DNA of 64,000 nt, from contig JAHHHL010000011.1 in NCBI GenBank assembly GCA_019359375.1, forward strand, positions 1 through 64,000, read 5' to 3'. Below, in pieces: positions 53,546 through 62,275 of the stretch (the first letter of the stretch is position 1; the number at the start of each line of letters is the position of its first letter). This DNA is from Lyngbya sp. HA4199-MV5. GTDB lineage: Bacteria > Cyanobacteriota > Cyanobacteriia > Leptolyngbyales > Leptolyngbyaceae. The position numbers and the translations under genes were made by a program. The notes beneath the pieces are model-generated. The model was not told where the DNA came from. It did no database searches and was given only the letters and a program-made list of their open reading frames with translations.

Positions 53546-54658
53546 CTAGGATGAGGGCTGTGTGCTTAGCGCCTCTGAAAGATAGTCAGCGGCGGCTTCG
53601 ACCAGCGCGATCGCATTCTCGTACACCATGCGCGTCGGACCTAAAACGCCCACACTCCCGACGGGTACAGAATCTTTGTGGTAGGTCGAGGAGATGAGGG
53701 TGCAGGTTCGCATGGGCTTGAGCGGGTTTTCTGCTCCAATGCGAATCGTGACGCGCTTGCGGGGTTTTTCTGAGTTTGATGGATGCAGCAAATCCGATCG
53801 CTCAAAAATGAGAGGGACAAGTTGGTGCTGCTCTTCTTCTAGAAGATGAATGATGGTTTGCACCTGCTGAAGTTCGGAAAATTCGGGTTGACGGAGCACT
53901 TCTGCCAAGCCGCTGATGACGATTTGCGTAGGGGCGGGTGGCTGCGATCGCCGGGTTAGCTCCACCAGGATGGTTCTCAGGAGGTCGGCATAGCGTTCAA
54001 ATTCGCGATCGAGTTCGCTCCAGTCGAGGGTTGCCAGTTCAGCGATCGCGCGTCCTCGTAGCTGACTGTTTAAGAAGTTAGACAAGATCTGGAGTTCTCG
54101 CTCCAGCAGGTCACTATCCAGTTCAGCCGCGTCAGCAAAGGGCGGTAGTTCAATCAGAGCAGACTGGGTTTCGTAGGAGTCGGTGACAAAAATCAGCATC
54201 ACTCGACGCGCATCGACGGGCACAAGCTGCACATGGCGCAAGTGGCTGGTGCGAGTTTGAGGGGTTGTAATGAGGGTGATGTATCCACTCACGGTAGCCA
54301 AAATTTGGGCGGCACCCCGCAGCAGAGCCTCAAAGCTCCAATCTTCAGAGTTCAGCCGATCGTTGAGCAAGTGGGCGACTTGCTGAGTGAGGTTATTGGA
54401 CGGCACAATCAACTGGTCAACATAGGTACGGTAGCCAGAGTCAGAAGGCACACGTCCAGCGGATGTATGGGGTTGGAAAAGCAGCCCACCTTTTTCTAGC
54501 GCTGCCATCGCATTACGAATGGTCGCCGAACTTACGCTTAAGTTGTAGTCTTTGACCAGTGCTTCGGAACCTACAGGTTCAGCCGTGGCGATGTAATGGC
54601 GGATGGTTGCCCAAAGTACCTGCTGCTGGCGATTGGTAAGATTGACCGATTGGGACAT
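53546..54658 (-). CDS. hrcA: Heat-inducible transcription repressor HrcA
   Basis: A 370-residue repressor of class I heat-shock genes (groESL, dnaK operons) that binds the CIRCE inverted repeat. An N-terminal winged helix includes [19 protein letters not shown] and the wing run [19 protein letters not shown]. The C-terminal GAF-like domain ends [30 protein letters not shown]. No CIRCE site or chaperone gene is in the window, so its targets lie elsewhere and autoregulation is not supported. It is monocistronic. Confidence 0.95.
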   Translation of the reverse strand: MSQSVNLTNRQQQVLWATIRHYIATAEPVGSEALVKDYNLSVSSATIRNAMAALEKGGLLFQPHTSAGRVPSDSGYRTYVDQLIVPSNNLTQQVAHLLNDRLNSEDWSFEALLRGAAQILATVSGYITLITTPQTRTSHLRHVQLVPVDARRVMLIFVTDSYETQSALIELPPFADAAELDSDLLERELQILSNFLNSQLRGRAIAELATLDWSELDREFERYADLLRTILVELTRRSQPPAPTQIVISGLAEVLRQPEFSELQQVQTIIHLLEEEQHQLVPLIFERSDLLHPSNSEKPRKRVTIRIGAENPLKPMRTCTLISSTYHKDSVPVGSVGVLGPTRMVYENAIALVEAAADYLSEALSTQPSS

Positions 54659-54938
54659 TCTAAATTCGCAGTTGATGAACGGGTGGCAGTTATGAAAGGG
54701 TATGAAGGATGGTTGCTAACGGCAGCAAATGCACTAGCTAGAAAGAACGGTTGGATTAAGCGCCTTAATTAAAGCTTAAGCGTTGTCACTCACAATAGCA
54801 GATGACTAATTTTTACCTTCTACGCCAAAATGACTCGTAGCAGAGGCAACGAAATTAATAAAGTCTTCATAGAGTCAGAGTTTGTCTAGCCAGCATCATC
54901 ACACGCTTAAGCCGCTTCCTTTGAGATGGAACGATCGG
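54659..54938. other. Intergenic region upstream of hrcA
   Basis: An A/T-rich stretch (about 54760-54860) that probably holds the hrcA promoter. I looked for TTAGCACTC/GAGTGCTAA and found no copy. No gene is seen. Confidence 0.35.
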
Positions 54939-55295
54939 CTAATACTGGGGCACGGAAGGATCGACCCTGAGGGCATAGGCATCAATGCCACCCACCACAT
55001 TCTTCACCTGCGTAAATCCCTGAGTCTGTAACCACTGGCACATCTGGGCGGAGCGAACCCCATGATGACACAGGACGATCGTTTCCTTTTGCGGATCAAG
55101 TCGCGTTTGAATTGCTTGCGACCATTCGGCAAAGTCACTTAAGGGCAGATGCTCAAAGCCGTCTAGTTGGGCGATCGCTAACTCATTCGCTTCTCGCACA
55201 TCCACAAACTGCACCTGATTAGAGTCCGCCTCCAAAAGCTGTTTTAGCTCTGCAACGCTGATTTGGGGAATGGGCTGGCTAAAGGACGCTGGCAT
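54939..55295 (-). CDS. Rhodanese-like domain protein
   Basis: A 118-residue single-domain rhodanese. PQISVAELKQLLE opens the domain, VQFVDVREANELAIAQLDG is the CH2A region, and the active-site loop LCHHGVRSAQM carries the catalytic Cys. The end VVGGIDAYALRVDPSVPQY is typical of cyanobacterial members. It is expected to carry sulfur as a persulfide in the cytoplasm; the acceptor is unknown. ATG 55295 is chosen because the 41 extra residues of the longer frame do not resemble the family. Confidence 0.88.
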   Translation of the reverse strand: MPASFSQPIPQISVAELKQLLEADSNQVQFVDVREANELAIAQLDGFEHLPLSDFAEWSQAIQTRLDPQKETIVLCHHGVRSAQMCQWLQTQGFTQVKNVVGGIDAYALRVDPSVPQY

Positions 55296-55462
55296 AAGGA
55301 GTAGGAAAGCAATTGAAGGGTGGAGTTTACGCGCATTGATCCGGATTGTAACAGTCAGGAGTAACGCTTCTAGAAAGACATCAAGAATCGCCATTGCCCG
55401 ATCGCAAAGAAGATGCACGCACTACAGGATAATGATGCTGGACTCTTTTGCGCTCCTGCCTG

Positions 55463-55590
55463 GTAGGGCGTGTCATCACAGCTCCAAAATCTTTAGTATC
55501 AGCATGGTCAAGCCCGTTCCAACACACAAGGCTGGGGGCTGAAACCCTTGCTGAAAGTCATGTGTCGTCGTCATGGATGACAGCCCCTAG
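55463..55590 (+). repeat. Double-hairpin dispersed element, copy 5
   Basis: A slightly diverged copy (TAGGGCGTGTCATCA to GATGACAGCCCCTAG). Its right end is 13 bp before the start codon of the DUF3352 gene, so it probably forms that gene's 5' untranslated region. An open frame passes through it in phase with the gene. Confidence 0.88.
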
Positions 55591-55603
55591 TAACCGTGAT
55601 CTC

Positions 55604-57436
55604 ATGAAGCTTCGTTCGCTCCTTCTCTTTTTGTCTGTCGTTGTGCTGGCGCTGCTGTTGCTCAGTGCTGGCGGCTTCTACTGGCTGGTTGCCCGTACCC
55701 CCATGCGGTTGCTGGGCAGCGAAGCAACCGCAACTCCCGGTGCAGCGTTATTTGTGCCTAAACAGGCTCCTGCTATGGTGTCGCTGCTGTTGAACCCTGA
55801 GCAGTTAGAAACGGCTCAACTGGTAGCAACTCCACTTGCAAAACGCCGTCAGGTGCGAGAAGAGTTAGCCCAGTTGAAGCAAAGCCTGCTGGCAACGACC
55901 GGGATGGAGTATGAGCGGGATATTCAACCCTGGCTAGGGCAAGAAATCACGCTGGCAGTTACGACCCTGGATCTCGATTATGATGCAGCAAACGGTCAGC
56001 AGCCAGGGTATCTAGCGGCGATCGCCACTCAAGACCCACAAAAATCGCGGGAATTTCTAGAATTGTTCTGGCAGAAGCGAGCGATCGCGGGGAGTGATCT
56101 GGTCTTTGAGCAATACAAGGGTGTGAAGATCATTGCGGCAAACGCTCCAGCGGTTGAAGTCGATCGGGAGTCGACTACCCGTAGACCAAAGCCACCCAAC
56201 TATCGGTTGCAGGTTCAACCGCCAAAATCGCCTGTGTCACCTGCGCCAACGCCCGCGTTAGCCAGTGCGGCAGTAGGCGATCGCTTTATTCTGTTTGCCA
56301 ACCACCCTAAAGTGCTGCGCGAGGCAATTAACAACGTTCAGGCTCCTGATCTCAGCCTGGAGCAATCAAAGCTCTTTACACGGGCGATCGACTCACTGAC
56401 CCAGCCGCGCATCGGACTCACGTTTGTCAACCTGCCGAAGTTCACTCAGTGGCTACGCGAGTTTCCGGCAACAAAACCAGTCCAACCGCTAAAGACTGTG
56501 AATACCGAGACGAATGTGGACGACGAAACAGCGTTGTTGAAGCAGTCTTTGATCGCTGGCTTTACCCTCAATGCACAGGGATTGTTAGCTGAGACGGCGT
56601 TACTCTCACCCGATGGAGCCGCAACGGCGCTGCCATCGCTGTCTCAACCCGTTGGTGCCCTACAATACGTGCCTGTCAACGCGTCCTTTGCCGCTTCGGG
56701 GAAAGACCTCGATCGTCAGTGGACTCAGCTTGTGAAAGGGCTGGCACCCTACGAAACCGCAGCGCAACTCATTCAGCAACCGTTACAAGACCTGCAAACC
56801 CGTTGGCAATTTGACTTGTCCGCTGATGTCTTTAGCTGGGTTAAAGGAGAATATGCCCTGGCGATGCTACCTCCAGATGGGGTTGGCGCTAACGGTGTGC
56901 TTCATCCCGACTGGGTTTTCGCTACCCAACGCCCACAGACCGAGGCTGGGCAGCAGGCGATCGCTCAGTTAGATGCTCTGGCAACACAGCATGGCTTAAC
57001 CGTCGGACCACTTGCTTTGAGCGATCGTACCGTTTCAGCCTGGACGCGCCTCACCGCTTCGGCAAAACGGGCTTCCCAACCGCTGAACCTTCAGGCAGAC
57101 GTGCAGGGAGTCCATGCAACGGTTGGCAAGTACGAACTCTTTACAACCTCCGTTGCTGCAATGGATAGCGCTCTTAAAGCGGTCGATCGTTCCCTGGTAA
57201 GCCGTGAAGCCTTCAAGCAGGCAACGACCTCGCTCTTACAGCCCAACAACGGCTACCTCTATCTAGATTGGAATGCCAGTCAGCCACTTCTGGAACAACA
57301 ATTCCCCGTCTTAAAAGTCATTGAGTTAGCAGGCAAGCCCGTATTTGACCGTTTGCGATCGCTCACCATCAGTAGTTACGGGAGCCAGTCTGGAGTCCAG
57401 CGGGGGGGTGCCTTTGTTCAGCTAGAAACCGACTGA
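55604..57436 (+). CDS. DUF3352 family exported/anchored protein
   Basis: A 610-residue protein. An N-terminal hydrophobic helix (about 5-27, LLLFLSVVVLALLLLSAGGFYWL) anchors or exports it. The rest matches the DUF3352 family: ALFVPKQAPAMVSLLLNPEQL near the start, IQPWLGQEITLAVT, VGDRFILFANHPKVLREAI, IGLTFVNLPKF and NNGYLYLDWNAS. The family is common in cyanobacteria and has no known activity; it has a large periplasmic beta-rich architecture. ATG 55604 is used; the longer frame from 55448 runs through repeat copy 5. Its 3' end overlaps the convergent DUF1643 gene by about 19 bp. Confidence 0.88.
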   Translation: MKLRSLLLFLSVVVLALLLLSAGGFYWLVARTPMRLLGSEATATPGAALFVPKQAPAMVSLLLNPEQLETAQLVATPLAKRRQVREELAQLKQSLLATTGMEYERDIQPWLGQEITLAVTTLDLDYDAANGQQPGYLAAIATQDPQKSREFLELFWQKRAIAGSDLVFEQYKGVKIIAANAPAVEVDRESTTRRPKPPNYRLQVQPPKSPVSPAPTPALASAAVGDRFILFANHPKVLREAINNVQAPDLSLEQSKLFTRAIDSLTQPRIGLTFVNLPKFTQWLREFPATKPVQPLKTVNTETNVDDETALLKQSLIAGFTLNAQGLLAETALLSPDGAATALPSLSQPVGALQYVPVNASFAASGKDLDRQWTQLVKGLAPYETAAQLIQQPLQDLQTRWQFDLSADVFSWVKGEYALAMLPPDGVGANGVLHPDWVFATQRPQTEAGQQAIAQLDALATQHGLTVGPLALSDRTVSAWTRLTASAKRASQPLNLQADVQGVHATVGKYELFTTSVAAMDSALKAVDRSLVSREAFKQATTSLLQPNNGYLYLDWNASQPLLEQQFPVLKVIELAGKPVFDRLRSLTISSYGSQSGVQRGGAFVQLETD

Positions 57437-57906
57437 AGCCACGGCATTGGTTGCACGTCTCGTCGCAGGTAAAGCGGATGCTGCGGCTGTCCCTGTTTTG
57501 TGATGCCCAGACAGTAGGTGGGGATGCGATCGCCCCACAGCGCCATCACCGCGCGATCGCGTGACTGCAACCCGCCGTCATTGCCCCATGCCAGCACAAT
57601 CTGGTCTACTCGCTCTGCCAACTGCGCCAGATAGCGATCGTTCTCCCGTCCCACTGGATCAATCACCTGCCGTAGTTCCCTTGGTTGAGTCGCGCAATAG
57701 GCAAAAAGGTTGACCACATCCAGCCTACCAAACCCCCACGATCGCGCAAAGCCAAGACAGCGACGAACGGTTGGATCATTCACAACCCCATCTGCCCGAC
57801 TGGGATTAAGCATCACAAACCCCACCCTGGTCGCTTGCTCATCCCACGATCGCCACAGCAAATAGCGATACCGTCCAGTTGCATCAAACTCAGCCCCAGC
57901 TTGCAT
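57418..57906 (-). CDS. DUF1643 domain protein
   Basis: A 162-residue protein of the DUF1643 family. Landmarks: YRYLLWRSWDE, VGFVMLNPSRADGVVNDPTVRRCLGFARSWGFG, VVNLFAYCATQP and VLAWGNDGG. The function is unknown; members are small cytoplasmic proteins spread widely by horizontal transfer. It overlaps the end of the convergent DUF3352 gene. Heptamer repeats lie just before its start. Confidence 0.88.
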   Translation of the reverse strand: MQAGAEFDATGRYRYLLWRSWDEQATRVGFVMLNPSRADGVVNDPTVRRCLGFARSWGFGRLDVVNLFAYCATQPRELRQVIDPVGRENDRYLAQLAERVDQIVLAWGNDGGLQSRDRAVMALWGDRIPTYCLGITKQGQPQHPLYLRRDVQPMPWLQSVSS

Positions 57907-57916
57907 CGGTAGATAG

Positions 57917-57952
57917 AAGTTGTTGGTTGTTAGTTGTTAGTTGTTAGTTGCT
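57917..57952. repeat. GTTGTTA heptamer tract
   Basis: Tandem GTTGTTA/GTTGGTT units: AAGTTGTTGGTTGTTAGTTG and about two more. It lies just upstream of the DUF1643 gene. The complementary CCAACAA type occurs at 58076-58104. Confidence 0.8.
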
Positions 57953-58024
57953 AGTAATTACAGCGGTTTGCCGTTAAGTGAGGTATATATCTTCAGCCTG
58001 AAAACTATAGCTGTAGACATTTTC

Positions 58025-58104
58025 ACTCCAAATTCTGACTCCTGAATTCCGTTGTATTCTGACTCCTGACTCCTTCTAAAAACTAAAAACCAACAACCAA
58101 CAAC
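58025..58104. repeat. CTGACTC and CCAACAA heptamer tracts
   Basis: Two runs of TTCTGACTCCTGA-type units are followed by TCTAAAAACTAAAAACCAAC and further CCAACAA units, the same sequence that is duplicated after the SAM hydrolase at 15103-15208. It lies directly after the stop of the PSI accumulation factor gene. Confidence 0.75.
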
Positions 58105-58116
58105 GCCCCCGCCTTC

Positions 58117-58752
58117 TTACCGTGCCAATTCCGTCGTCACCTCATTCACCTGTCGGCGTTTTAATTCCAGCGACTGCGATCGCGGTAGCAAGTCAAAGAC
58201 CTCCCGCAGTTTTGTGTCCAACGTCTCAAAAGGGACAACGCCTGCTTCGTCTAGCACGACCTTGCCAGCAGCATCAAACAAAATCGTTTGCGGCACCAAC
58301 CCTTTGTAGTAGCGCCCAGGTTCTGTGGCTGCATACGTTGCTTTGGGTGGAATGCTATCGACCCGCACGGGTAAAAGATCTGCTGCTTTACCGTAAAACG
58401 CCTGCGCCTGCGAAACAACGGCTGAATAAGCTTTGCAATCACGGCTGTCATCCACATACAGCACTAGCAGCGTTGGTCGATCGCGCTTCAACGCTTCTGC
58501 CAGGGTAAATTTTGGTGGCACCAGCGACCCATTCCCGGCATAAAGGGTGAAAATTTCGCCATCGTAGCGATCGTCTTTTAAGCCTGCAACCGCTGGCGAT
58601 GCCCCCAGTAAAACCAGGCAGATCACCAGAGCCAGCAGCAACCCCGATCGTCGTACCAATTGGTATACATCTTTTTGCCATCGATCGACAGTTTGGCTAC
58701 CTGCGATCGTCACTGACCAATGGAACTGCAAAACGCTCATAAAACCTGGCAC
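58117..58752 (-). CDS. Thylakoid membrane photosystem I accumulation factor (thioredoxin-like)
   Basis: A protein of up to 211 residues. A basic segment then a hydrophobic stretch (about 34-54, GLLLALVICLVLLGASPAVA) gives a signal peptide or anchor. The exported part starts LKDDRYDGEIFTLYAGNGSLVPP, the family signature, and continues with RPTLLVLYVDDSRDCKAYSAVVSQAQAFYG, a thioredoxin-like fold that keeps only one Cys (DCK) in place of CxxC. Cyanobacterial and plastid homologues are needed for normal photosystem I levels in thylakoids. The exact start is uncertain; VYQLVRRSGLL near residue 29 could also begin it. Confidence 0.82.
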   Translation of the reverse strand: MPGFMSVLQFHWSVTIAGSQTVDRWQKDVYQLVRRSGLLLALVICLVLLGASPAVAGLKDDRYDGEIFTLYAGNGSLVPPKFTLAEALKRDRPTLLVLYVDDSRDCKAYSAVVSQAQAFYGKAADLLPVRVDSIPPKATYAATEPGRYYKGLVPQTILFDAAGKVVLDEAGVVPFETLDTKLREVFDLLPRSQSLELKRRQVNEVTTELAR

Positions 58753-58794
58753 TTCGGTAACATTCTCTTTCTATTGTCTAGCAAGCGAGGACGA

Positions 58795-58970
58795 AGGGAA
58801 AGAGAAGATTGGGGAGGGATGAGGGATGAAGGCTAAAGGATAAAAAGCTGACCGCTAAGTAGAAGGTAAGAGCAGGGGAAGCAGAGGAAGCAGGGGGAGA
58901 ATCTTAAAACTCAAAACTCTTAACTTTCCCCCCTTACTCCTCACTCCTTACTCCTCACCCCTCACCTCCC
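58795..58970. repeat. Purine heptamer tract followed by ACTCCTC/ACCCCTC tract
   Basis: AGGGATGAGGGATGAAGG and AGCAGGGGAAGCAGAGGAAGC units (58795-58900) lead into TTACTCCTCACTCCTTACTC and related units (58926-58970). It has the same order as the insertions in xth and the GT39-like gene. It lies in the space between the PSI factor and the Fur gene; 58971-59236 should hold the fur promoter. Confidence 0.8.
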
Positions 58971-59236
58971 TAAAACTAAAGCAAAGTTGTAGCGAGTTTG
59001 GGTTAGCGTGTGATACAACTGTATGTATCAACGTCTATCAATGCCATTCTCAGATTAAGGTGTTGAGAGTCCAGGTTTCGTAACCTATTGCTGTTAAAAT
59101 CCTAAACCACACATAAACTTTCACAGGTTCCGTTGGTTTTAGGATGTGGGCACTCTAGCAGACCAGATTTTTGACACAGCAAAAGCTGACGGAATGTAGG
59201 CAACGAGGTCGTGTATGTAAGCCGAGAGCATTCAAT

Positions 59237-59680
59237 ATGCAGAATGATGTGGCAACGGTAAAACCAATTCGATCGCTAGAGGATGCTCTGGAGCGTTGTC
59301 AGTCGCTAGGAATGCGGTTGAGCCGCCAACGACGCTTCATTCTTGAGTTGCTGTGGCAAGAAAAAGAACATTTAGCCGCCAGAGAAATCTATAACCGCCT
59401 CAATCGTCAGGGTAAAGAGATTGGTCACACGTCTGTTTACCAAAACCTGGAAGCGTTGTCTGAACACGGCATTATTGAGTGCGTTGAACGCTCAGATGGA
59501 CGGCTCTATGGCAATATTAGTGATTCACATAGCCACGTTAACTGTTTAGATACTGAGCAGATTCTAGACGTTCACATTGAGCTACCAGAAGCGCTCTTGC
59601 AGCAAATTGAGCAGCAAACGGGCGTGCGTATCACTGACTATCACATTGACTTTTACGGCTATCGCAACGTGCCAGAATAA
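59237..59680 (+). CDS. Fur-family transcription regulator (FurC/PerR-like)
   Basis: A 147-residue Fur-family DNA-binding protein. An N-terminal winged helix: LERCQSLGMRLSRQRRFILELL, LAAREIYNRLNRQGKEIGHTSVYQNLEALSEHGII with the recognition helix. The dimerisation part contains the regulatory-site His/Asp positions (DSHSHVNCLDTEQILDV) and ends DYHIDFYGYRN. Most Fur proteins carry HxHxxCxxC at this place; here only one Cys is present, so the structural zinc site is missing or different. Peroxide or metal sensing is therefore uncertain. ATG 59237 is preferred over TTG 59171. The gene is 56 bp before cpcT. Confidence 0.85.
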   Translation: MQNDVATVKPIRSLEDALERCQSLGMRLSRQRRFILELLWQEKEHLAAREIYNRLNRQGKEIGHTSVYQNLEALSEHGIIECVERSDGRLYGNISDSHSHVNCLDTEQILDVHIELPEALLQQIEQQTGVRITDYHIDFYGYRNVPE

Positions 59681-59736
59681 CGCCAGAATAGCGGCAGTGT
59701 TGGTCTTGGAGCGCGATCGATCCGATTAAAATCACT

Positions 59737-60372
59737 ATGTCTCTTAATCCAACTCTCGTTGTGCTGGCTCGTATGATGGCGGGCGAGTTTGATAACCGCG
59801 AACAGGCGATCGCCGACCCGGTCTGGTTCGTTCACCTACGCTTATGGCAACGACCTGTACCGCTGTTTCGTGAGGATAGTTTGACCCTTTTTGCGGAGCA
59901 GTCAAACGTCATCAATCCCGATCAGCCCTATCGTCAGCGCCTCGTTCGCCTGATGCAAACGGATCGTCCTGAAGCGCCTCTGCAAGCGCAATATTATGCG
60001 TTTAAAAATCCCTCCGCTGTTAAAGGTGCAGGGCTAAAACCAGACATTCTCAACGCCATCACGTTAGAGCAGATTGAATTTCTACCGGGCTGTGTGCTCA
60101 AAATTACCTCACAGCCAGGGGAAAACCGTCTGGTTGCACAACCCATGCCAGACTGTCAGTGCTTCTTTTCCTACCAGGGCAACAAAGCTCAGGTGCAGCT
60201 TGGATTCGCAGCCAACCCAGATACCTTTGAGAGCTATGACAAAGGCATTGACATCGCCACTCAAAAGGCAACCTGGGGTGCTGTGCTGGGTCCCTACCGC
60301 TACACCAAACGACGTGATTTTGCGGCTGAACTTTTTGCGACTGAACGGGCGATCGAAGGAGAGAATCAATAG
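59737..60372 (+). CDS. cpcT: Phycobilin lyase of the CpcT/CpeT family
   Basis: A 211-residue chromophore lyase. The family start LVVLARMMAGEFDNREQAIADPVWFVHLRLWQRPVP is complete, followed by YRQRLVRLMQ, YYAFKNPSAVKGAG, LPGCVLKI and the conserved MPDCQCFFSYQG, with GIDIATQKATWGAVLGPYRYTKRRDF at the end. CpcT attaches phycocyanobilin to Cys155 of beta-phycocyanin; CpeT-type relatives act on phycoerythrin. The sequence does not settle which, and no phycobiliprotein gene is nearby. It is 56 bp after the Fur gene, possibly in the same transcript. Confidence 0.9.
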   Translation: MSLNPTLVVLARMMAGEFDNREQAIADPVWFVHLRLWQRPVPLFREDSLTLFAEQSNVINPDQPYRQRLVRLMQTDRPEAPLQAQYYAFKNPSAVKGAGLKPDILNAITLEQIEFLPGCVLKITSQPGENRLVAQPMPDCQCFFSYQGNKAQVQLGFAANPDTFESYDKGIDIATQKATWGAVLGPYRYTKRRDFAAELFATERAIEGENQ

Positions 60373-60387
60373 ATTTTAACGACAGGG

Positions 60388-60432
60388 CTTACGCATTTTG
60401 ACCAAAACCTCCGAGGTTTGCGTCAGTCTTAC
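60388..60432. repeat. CTTACGCA/CCTCCGAGG palindromic element
   Basis: A near-palindrome with a perfect AAACCTCCGAGGTTT centre and CTTACGCA / TGCGTCAGTCTTAC ends. The same sequence type forms the ends of the element at 40531-40780. It lies in the 350-bp gap between cpcT and the YbjN gene, which holds no other recognised feature. Confidence 0.6.
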
Positions 60433-60724
60433 ACGAACTAGCACAGGCGTGACGCAGAAGCAGTAACGCCTTCTTTACAAACATTTGTAGACAACTGGCT
60501 GGCTTGAGACCTCGTTCTGCTCGATTGCGAGTTGCGCTTTTTAAGCAAACCAAAGCCTGGGTGAGCCAAACCTAAAAAGATTTGGGTTGCCCGTTAGCCA
60601 TTGAGTGAATCGGCGCTAACGTAGACTCAGGGTGACATACTGGTTAAATAGCGATAGCGATCGATGCACATTGATCTTTACCTCTACGTTTAACGCTCAC
60701 TCATGTGATTGCACAGAACTTTCT

Positions 60725-61222
60725 ATGACAACCTCCCAACCAGGCTCCAACACTTCCCGCCAAACACCGTCGGATGACGATGCCGCTAATTCGCAAGCTG
60801 ACAGCATCACTGCTGCAAACATCGTGGATGTGATTGAAACGGTGATCGACAGTTTAGATAGCGACAACACTGCACTGGTCAGCACCACGGATGGCGGTTA
60901 CGTTTGGAAATTTAAATACGGCACCGTCGAGGTGTTTGTTCAACTGACCGGGCTATCCAGCGAAGATACCATCAGCGCGTGGTCAGCTGTCTTGAAACTG
61001 CCAGCCAAAGATGAAGCCAAACTCACGCGCAAATTACTTGAGTTGAATTGGTCTGGAACGTTAGAAGCGCGCTTTGCCATTTTGCAGAATGAGGTTGTCG
61101 TATTGTCGGCTCGATCGCTGGCTGATCTCTCTCCGGGTGAAATTTCGCGTGCCATTACCCTTGTAGCCACGATCGCTGATGAGCAAGATGAACCGCTGCA
61201 AGCTGAGTTTGGTGCAAGCTGA
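60725..61222 (+). CDS. YbjN domain protein
   Basis: A 165-residue protein. A 35-residue polar N-terminus precedes the YbjN fold (about 37-160), a type III secretion chaperone-like alpha/beta domain: IVDVIETVIDSLDSDNTALV, VWKFKYGTVEVFVQL, FAILQNEVVVLSARSLADLSPGEISRAITLVATIADE. Cyanobacterial members are cytoplasmic and of unknown function; chaperone-like roles are guesses. ATG 60725 is chosen over an upstream extension that does not resemble the family. It is monocistronic. Confidence 0.83.
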   Translation: MTTSQPGSNTSRQTPSDDDAANSQADSITAANIVDVIETVIDSLDSDNTALVSTTDGGYVWKFKYGTVEVFVQLTGLSSEDTISAWSAVLKLPAKDEAKLTRKLLELNWSGTLEARFAILQNEVVVLSARSLADLSPGEISRAITLVATIADEQDEPLQAEFGAS

Positions 61223-61225
61223 ACT

Positions 61226-61281
61226 AAAGTTGTTGGTTGTATAGCCCGATGGGCATTCAAGAAAAGTTGTTAGTTGTTAGC
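61226..61281. repeat. GTTGTTG/GTTGTTA heptamer remnants after the YbjN gene
   Basis: AAAGTTGTTGGTTGTATAGCC and AAAAGTTGTTAGTTGTTAGC flank a short GCCCGATGGGC palindrome. They are the same heptamer class as 57917-57952. Confidence 0.6.
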
Positions 61282-61375
61282 ACGCGCTAGAAGCTGGGAA
61301 GCAGGGGGTCGTATGTCTTCTCAACCTTCGGCACGTTCCTGTTAGCCCTGGTGTTTTTGGAATCCCTGTACCCCT

Positions 61376-62122
61376 ATGCAAACCTGGCGGTTCATTCCAC
61401 TGCTGGATGCGCCAGGGAGCATTCAAATGGCGTTGGATGCCTGGTTGTTGGAACAACACCTTCAGGGGAAGCAACCGCCTACGTTACGCTTTTACACCTG
61501 GAAGCCTGCTGCAATATCTTTGGGCTACCATCAGCATCACTGGGCAGGGCATTGGCAGCATTTAACCTGGGAGGGTGAGCCATTGTCGTTAGTACGGCGA
61601 CCAACCGGAGGGAGAGCCGTCCTACATCAGGGGGATTTGACCTACGCGGTGGTTACGTCAGGGTTGCCGATCGATCGGGTGCAGGCATATCGCACCATTT
61701 GCGAATTTCTGATCCAGGGTTGGCGATCGCTAGGTGTAGAGCTGCAATATGGGCAGGCTGGACGAGGCTACATCCGCAACCCCAATTGCTTTGGCACGGC
61801 AACAGGTGCTGATCTCGTCCTGGGAGATGGGACTAAGCTTGTTGGCAGCGCTCAACTACGTCGTGGTTCAGGAGCCTTACAACACGGCTCGATGCCTCTC
61901 TGCGTTGATGCTGCCCTGTACCAACAGGTTTTTGGCGTGGCACCCAGGCAACCCATACTGCCGTTCATGCTGCCGCTAGAAAGGTTGATCGACACAGTAA
62001 CCAATGCGTTGGTTGTAGCGGCGACAGACTGCTTTAACGCTGATTTTCAGGTGCAACCCTTATCCAATGAGGAGTGGGAGTCTGTTTTGGCGCATGGTGG
62101 TGAATGGGACGTTGAAAGTTGA
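61376..62122 (+). CDS. Lipoate-protein ligase A / octanoyltransferase-like protein
   Basis: A 248-residue member of the biotin/lipoate ligase superfamily. Landmarks: SIQMALDAWLLEQ, LRFYTWKPAAISLGYHQ, VRRPTGGRAVLHQGDLTYAVV with the acyl-adenylate-binding motif, and GTKLVGSAQLRR with the invariant Lys, then LQHGSMPL. It should transfer lipoyl or octanoyl groups to carrier domains such as GcvH or pyruvate dehydrogenase E2. The small size, lacking the LplA C-terminal accessory domain, fits LipM/LipL-like transferases as well as short ligases. A double-hairpin element copy starts 21 bp after its stop. Confidence 0.85.
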   Translation: MQTWRFIPLLDAPGSIQMALDAWLLEQHLQGKQPPTLRFYTWKPAAISLGYHQHHWAGHWQHLTWEGEPLSLVRRPTGGRAVLHQGDLTYAVVTSGLPIDRVQAYRTICEFLIQGWRSLGVELQYGQAGRGYIRNPNCFGTATGADLVLGDGTKLVGSAQLRRGSGALQHGSMPLCVDAALYQQVFGVAPRQPILPFMLPLERLIDTVTNALVVAATDCFNADFQVQPLSNEEWESVLAHGGEWDVES

Positions 62123-62143
62123 GAATCAGCAGTGGAGACGAAC

Positions 62144-62275
62144 GCTAGGGGCTGTCATCAATTAATACTGCATATTGCTTGCAGCAAGGGTGCCAGCCCC
62201 TAGCCTGGTGTGTGGGGACGGGCGTGACACTGCTGATATTGCAAGGTTTCGGAGCTAATTGATGACACGCCCTAA
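62144..62275 (-). repeat. Double-hairpin dispersed element, copy 6 (reverse orientation)
   Basis: A full copy in the opposite direction: CTAGGGGCTGTCATCAATT on the left and AATTGATGACACGCCCTA on the right. It lies between the lipoate ligase-like gene and psbA, 280 bp before the psbA promoter. Confidence 0.92.

Noticed and set aside
54659-54938. CIRCE operator near hrcA
   Set aside because: I looked for TTAGCACTC/GAGTGCTAA in the upstream region and found no match; the GAGTGCTTAAA at 21717 is a direct repeat, not CIRCE.
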